Positions 59,025 to 64,000 of a stretch of DNA of 64,000 nucleotides are shown piece by piece. Position 1 is the first letter of the stretch. Every line of letters starts with the position of its first letter. The DNA is taken from assembly GCA_036362985.1 (NCBI GenBank), contig JAYGXS010000009.1, positions 24,992,335 to 25,056,334 on the forward strand, read 5' to 3'. Below the pieces are notes generated by a model. The model was not told where the DNA came from. It worked only from the letters and a program-made list of their open reading frames with translations, and made no database searches. Origin of the DNA: Ligula intestinalis. Its lineage: Eukaryota > Platyhelminthes > Cestoda > Diphyllobothriidea > Diphyllobothriidae. Position numbers and translations under genes: made by a program.

Positions 59025-60667
59025 ATTTTCATTTGTTTATTTTCTGAGACCATACTATCAGATCCGACGAAATTTAAGAAGGTAGACAAAGAAAAAGATT
59101 GTACGGATGAAGTAGAGGTACACCTGACCGGCTGCTTAAGAAGACTACACACGGCAAGATTCCTAAGTGACCGAGACTTCGAAAATTTACGACCAGTAGG
59201 CACACACATTCCCCGTTTATATGGTCTACCTACGATCCACAAGAATGGGCTGCCAGTTCGCCCGATTTTAGACATGAGAAACTCGCCGTATCATGCAATA
59301 GCGAAGTGGTTGGCAGAGAAACTCAAACCCATACAGCAACAGCTGGCACCACATAGCTATCAAAATACGTTCCAATTTATCGATGGCATCAAGGACATGA
59401 ACTTGAACGGCATGATGATGATCTCCCTAGACGTCTCATCACTGTTTACAAACGTTCCAGTAACAGAAACAGTCGACTATATCTGCGACTTCGTAGTGGC
59501 AAATCAAATAGACGTAGGAATACCATCTGACGTATTAAGAGAACTATTACTCAAATGTACATCAAGTGTGCAATTCCTTTTTGACAACCAACTATACAGA
59601 CAAATAGACGGCGTCGCTATGGGCTCGCCTCTCGGGCCTCTTTTGGCCAACATCTTCATGGGAAAACTGGAAAAATTTCAACTCAACAAGCAGATCCATG
59701 AGTTAAAACACTATGGCCGATATGTCGATGATATCTTCGCCATCACCCCAGCAGATACTGATGTAAATGCACTTCTACATACTGTTAATCAAGCACACCC
59801 CTCCATTAAATTCACCTTGGAGGTGGAGACGGCAGGTTCGCTTCCTTTCTTGGATGTCCTCCTAAGTCGAAGACCTGACGGTAGCATCCAAAGGAGCGTT
59901 TACCGAAAGAAAACCTGGTCCGGACAGTATACAAACTTTAACAGTTTTGTACCTATCCAACAGAAGCGTAACTTAGTCCGCTGCTTAATGCAAAGAGCCA
60001 GAAAAATCTGCTCAGCTGACACTATTGAAATGGAGCTCCAGAAACTCCAGGACGTGCTTCGAGAGAACGGATATCCAGACAGATTCATCATAAAGAATAT
60101 GATGGAGAAAGGAACAAAGCCCACCACACCCACAATGGAAAAGAAGACGCTATTCCTCAAAGTCCCTTTTCAAGGGGATGCAGCAGGCGAACTCTTAAGC
60201 AGACGCCTCAAGCAAGCCGTAGCACAAACCTTCCCAGCAGCGATAATTCAGGTGTTATTTTCAACCAACCCGATACTGCACGGTGAGAGTAAGGATAAGC
60301 TGCCAACTCAGACCACTTCTATGTGTATCTACTCATTTACTTGCTCCTGTGGAGCTGGTTATATCGGTCGCACGAGAAGCGCTTATCTAAACGAATACGG
60401 GAACACCTCCCGGCATGGCTAGCCAGAGGCGAGACTAAAAGCATAAAAAGTTCTATCCTCGCACACATGGTTGACACCGGACATCGTGTGGACCCAAGCG
60501 AAGCCTTTAAGGTAATTTACAAGGTCCCACCAAACTACCCAAAGTCCCTGGGTCAACGTCTGCTGGCAACAGCAGAGGCAACCGCAATCCGATTGATGAA
60601 ACCGGTTTTGTGTGCACAAAAGAATCTCGTGCAAGCCCCCAACTTGGCATGGCCAATGATTACCTAA
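59025..60667 (+). mobile_element. Penelope-like element: nearly intact RT plus GIY-YIG endonuclease
   Basis: The frame is open from 59,025 to 60,422. From the ATG at 59,274 (382 residues) the motifs are 'SLDVSSLFTNVP' (51-62, motif A), 'GVAMGSPLGPLLAN' (113-126, motif B), 'YVDDIFAI' (150-157, motif C), 'LPFLDVLLSRR', then 'CSCGAGYIGRT' (~357-367), the GIY-YIG start. The coding before 59,274 ('LYGLPTIHKNGLPVRPILD') is also typical, so that ATG is internal. One missing base near 60,379 shifts the rest ('RLSKRIREHLPAWLARGETK', to 60,667) out of frame. The N-terminal region is missing. Confidence 0.9.
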
Positions 60668-60762
60668 CTGGCTGCACATTTCCGCACTCTGATTGGACCC
60701 TGCATGTAAAGAAAGACAAACTATCGATTTTTAAATTTAAACCTCCTTTGTTACTGTTTGGC

Positions 60763-60782
60763 CTGATGAGAAGTTACTGAAA
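60763..60782 (+). ncRNA. Weak hammerhead-like sequence beyond the Penelope ORF
   Basis: 'CTGATGAG' at 60,763-60,770 and 'GAAA' at 60,779-60,782 are spaced as in a hammerhead core with a minimal stem II, about 95 bases after the ORF. Penelope-like elements are known to carry hammerheads in their terminal repeats. Stem II pairing is poor here, so this is only a candidate. Confidence 0.2.
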
Positions 60783-60899
60783 GCGTTCGCTCGCCAAAAT
60801 TGTGTTCTGAATTATCTAATGGGAATTTTTGCAACTTTAATACATGTTCACCTTCTCACACAGGTTAAACGCAAGAATAGGTAGAGGGAGGCCAGTTTG

Positions 60900-61660
60900 A
60901 CAAGCTAAGGCTGGTTACGTGGCGGTGAGAGCGCGAAGAAGTGCATGCAGCTAAGCGAACGCTAGTCATGCGAGCGCGACGTTTGCAGGAGGTTCTTTTG
61001 CGCACAAAAAGCTGGCTTCCGCAATCTGATGGCAGTAGAATTCCTATTTCTAGCATGCGCTCACTAAAGCATATTGCATGTTTGCTACAAATCTTATACA
61101 TCTCCCGAAAGACATTTTTGAAATCATCAAAGTGTGGACGATAATGGAACTATTAATGCTTCTGATTAAACGTTTTCTCAGGTATGCCTGGAGGGGTACC
61201 CATATTATATTGGATAAGCGTCGGCTCGTGCGACCAATTCAACCTGCTCCAAAGGAGCAACTAAATGCACATGGAGGTGGACTGAGCGGGTCGCCTATCC
61301 TTCCCCTCGATAGCCTAGTAGGCTGGCAAACATAACTGAGCTCTTGCAGCTAGGACTGTTCTTGAAAATGCTTGGTAAGGTATTGTCTAAAAAAAACTCT
61401 TTTTGCATCATTTTGAGAGGGGGTTTGTAGGACTAGCGTATTCATTTCCACAGTGCGTGTGGTGGTGTTTTATTTGTCCCGCAAGTATTTCCGTGTAAAT
61501 AATCTCTCATGATACCCGGTTTCACGAAGTAGGTGCTGAATATTTCCTAACGCTTCATCAATTCTCTCTGCTAAATCAGTTTTTATAGCCCTATGCTCTG
61601 CGCTGCAGACAAGATTGTGCTTCTTTTGGAGGGGTAAGCAACTGATAATAATCAAATATT
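60900..61660 (-). mobile_element. Decayed Penelope C-terminus, opposite strand
   Basis: On the minus strand 'QKKHNLVCSAEHRAIKTDL' and 'LRETGYHERLFTRKYL' (61,470-61,655) correspond to the post-RT region. Further on, 'CSFGAG*IGRTSRRLSN' (61,195-61,250, with a stop in the YIG) and 'INSSIIVHT', and near 60,985-61,030 a 'LCAKEPPANVAL' stretch, match the GIY-YIG domain. It meets the plus-strand element tail to tail. Confidence 0.75.
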
Positions 61661-63135
61661 TTCAGACTACTTATGCTTTTCTATAACCGCATTTTCAGAC
61701 GTAACCACCAGGCCAGCGACTTAGAAGAACATCCATGATAGAAAATGCATCCGTCCTTATCACTGCCGGAAAATTGCTCCTTTCCTCCCATAATCTTTAG
61801 AATATATCCTAACACGATTCCTGTTCCCTTCCTTTGTAAGTCAGTTTGTCTACGTAACCTCTGACCTACCAAATAATCTAGGACTATAATAAAAAGTTCA
61901 GTCCTCAAGTCGCCTGAGGATGGATTGGTGTACGCAAGTTGACCTTTCACGAGTAAAATCTGCTTTTTTGACGAGCATTCCTTCTCATTGTCTCCTGTAA
62001 AAATGCACACTATCGGTTTTTCACCGTAAAAAGTTCGCAGTGTCTAACTACGGATCTAAATGACGTGATTTATTGCATGATGTAGAATATAAGAAGGAAA
62101 TGCGCAATTGATTACAGAGGGCCTTTATCCTGATACAGTGTTCATTACAAAGACTTTTGAAGTAGAACTCCTCAAGGCAAAATATTGCGGAGTTGCTCGG
62201 CTGCATGGTAATTGCTCTCTTAAAATTGGTGACGTTTTAACTGACGTTAGGCGGACATTAATGGTGAACACTGACGAAAGTTCAGTAAATAATAGAAATA
62301 AAGATTAACTGGATCACATATGTCAACAAACGTGTTTTCGAAAATTATTCTATTGGTAGAAAACTTCCTTTGAAATTATTCCCTCGTCCTCGTGCAAGAG
62401 TGCGCTTAAGTTAGCAACAGGAAAATGATGTCTTTGATCGCTCATGCTTGCGAGTTTGTGGAAAATCCCAAAATATCTTCAAAATAATTTATTAATAAAT
62501 AAGCCTTTCCTTTGACACAGAAGACCGAATAGAGCGATAACCCAGACTCACAAGTTTGTAAGATGCATTTCCTTAATAATAATGGTCTTTATGTAACCGA
62601 AGTACAATCCCCATTACGCAAATGACGCCATCGAGTGTATTATCTGCGTCCCAAGAAGCGAGAGCACTTAACATGACCCAAATCTATTAGTCATTACAAG
62701 CGTTTAATGATAGAAATGTTTTCCTACCTGGATTTAGAAGAATGTCATCTAAAGATGTTTGCAATATTAAAACAAACTCCTCAATAGTTGTATAGGTGGC
62801 TGCATTGCCGAATACGGGGACCTGGGGTTGTGCTTATATTTGACTTGGGGTACCTTGGACCAACCACCATTTAGCATCAATATGCCACCCTTGTCTAAAA
62901 GGAATCAATTGCCATTATTTCACATTACGAGCCTCGAATTAGAGTTCCCATACATTGACTTTGATATAAGCTTATTATGACGACCTGTCGATAGTGCCAT
63001 ACATTTTCATAAATTATTACTTATGACTGATAATTTTCTAACAATAATTATTATAGCAGACTTCGAACATTTCGGTGAAATTAATTTTTTTTCTGCCACT
63101 GCAGCATGAGAAAGTGATGAACGTGTCTAAGCATT
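61661..63135. other. Unassigned sequence
   Basis: A 109-codon minus frame (61,681-62,010) and a 66-codon plus frame (62,108-62,308) have no recognisable domains. AT-rich, no repeat found elsewhere in the window. Confidence 0.3.
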
Positions 63136-64000
63136 TTAAACAAAGTACACTGATGGGTCTACAGGACTCCACCGAGCGAACTGGGTGTATGGCCTGTTAC
63201 ACACCCAGTACGTATGTGCTCTGACGCAAAGCCCACTGTGACATTCCAGGCTGTCTGCGATGGCGTGGGCAATGGGTGGTTTTTGATGTATGTCCACTTC
63301 AAACTGACAGAAATACGAGGTAATGGCATCTTCAAACGGACCGCAAGCTGCTTTGTGAGAATGCTGGCAACGAACATAGTTGCAGTTTGCGCGTGCCCAC
63401 TTGTTCAACAGTGCCACAATATCAACTTTCATTTCTTCATGTGATTTGATTTTTTTCAACGACGCATGTCTGCCTGATTGAAAAACAAAACCAAATGTTC
63501 ATTTAAAACAATATTCCGTTCTTACTGAGAAGAAGGGAATAGAGAATGGGATTCTTAAGGGTTGCAGATATATAAAAAACATAAATATGCGTGAACATCC
63601 GAGGTCTAGATAGCATATTGCTTTCACCATCCCCCAAAGAAGACGAAAAAGAAGGTACAAGGACATGGACCTTTTTATTTTGAGACTAACGTGTCGAAAA
63701 ATCTCTCGGTTCCATCGTCAGAATAACTAGGTGGTTGTTCCTGTTCGCCGTGACTGTTGCAGCCCTTCATATATCAACGGAACCATAGACGTCCATCCCG
63801 CCTACCAGGCGTTGCGTAGAAGGCTCGAGTCGGTTCGAACAAGGCCAAGAGGAAAGCAAAATAAACTCAAGTTTGGAAAAGAACCAGCTTCGGAGGTAAA
63901 AAGGGGAGAAGCTGGCCAGCAAACACATCACCACCACGCCCACGAGGTTGAAGTCAACTCAGGCGGGCAGGAACATTCGTCAGCTGACGATGAGAACGTC
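63136..64000. other. Unassigned sequence, possible repeat end at window edge
   Basis: A 107-codon minus frame (63,136-63,459) with several Cys and His is not recognised. The final bases contain the perfect palindrome 'CGTCAGCTGACG' (63,978-63,989) followed by 'GAGAACGTC', similar to terminal motifs of Penelope-type repeats; the element itself would lie beyond the window. Confidence 0.3.

Overview
The window looks like eukaryotic nuclear DNA from a parasitic flatworm. It is AT-rich and intron-containing. Almost all recognisable protein fragments are retroelements of the kind that fill tapeworm and fluke genomes: CR1/Jockey-like LINEs, Ty3/gypsy, Penelope-like elements with GIY-YIG domains, and a LINE with C2H2 fingers. 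A tapeworm (perhaps diphyllobothriid) is my best guess, from memory of those element families and not from any search. No prokaryotic operons, rRNA genes or CRISPR arrays are present.

Layout. 1-14.46 kb and 24.68-39.21 kb are nested retroelement territory. Within them 2,423-14,459 and 31,140-39,209 are a diverged direct segmental duplication: a LINE 3' end, a broken gypsy RNase H-integrase, then several kb of sequence I cannot name. Later insertions distinguish the copies: a 4.2-kb LINE in copy 1, and a 106-bp LINE tail with an 8-bp target duplication in copy 2. 15.4-17.4 kb is a ~330-bp tandem satellite whose monomer combines a tRNA-like Pol III promoter with a hammerhead-ribozyme-like core, closely resembling in layout the Schistosoma Sm-alpha repeat; the array runs into a 441-base gap. 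17.9-21.3 kb is mostly unassigned. 21.3-24.3 kb holds a minus-strand gypsy gag-protease remnant between two ~475-bp direct repeats.

The most interesting region is 40,564-56,163: two inverted arms of ~6.92 kb around a 1,750-bp spacer. Each arm carries one copy of a seven-exon gene (215-residue product: signal peptide, small exons including a 22-nt micro-exon, hydrophobic C-terminus like a GPI-attachment signal), plus remnants of a LINE and a Penelope element. Inward of about 41.21/55.51 kb the arms are collinear and nearly identical; outside that they differ by roughly 5%. The left copy reads as fully spliceable. The right copy has lost the GT of the exon-4 donor, and skipping that 108-nt exon would keep the frame.

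55.5-61.7 kb is Penelope-rich, including one nearly intact RT/GIY-YIG element (59.03-60.67 kb) facing a decayed inverted one. 61.7-64 kb holds nothing I can assign.
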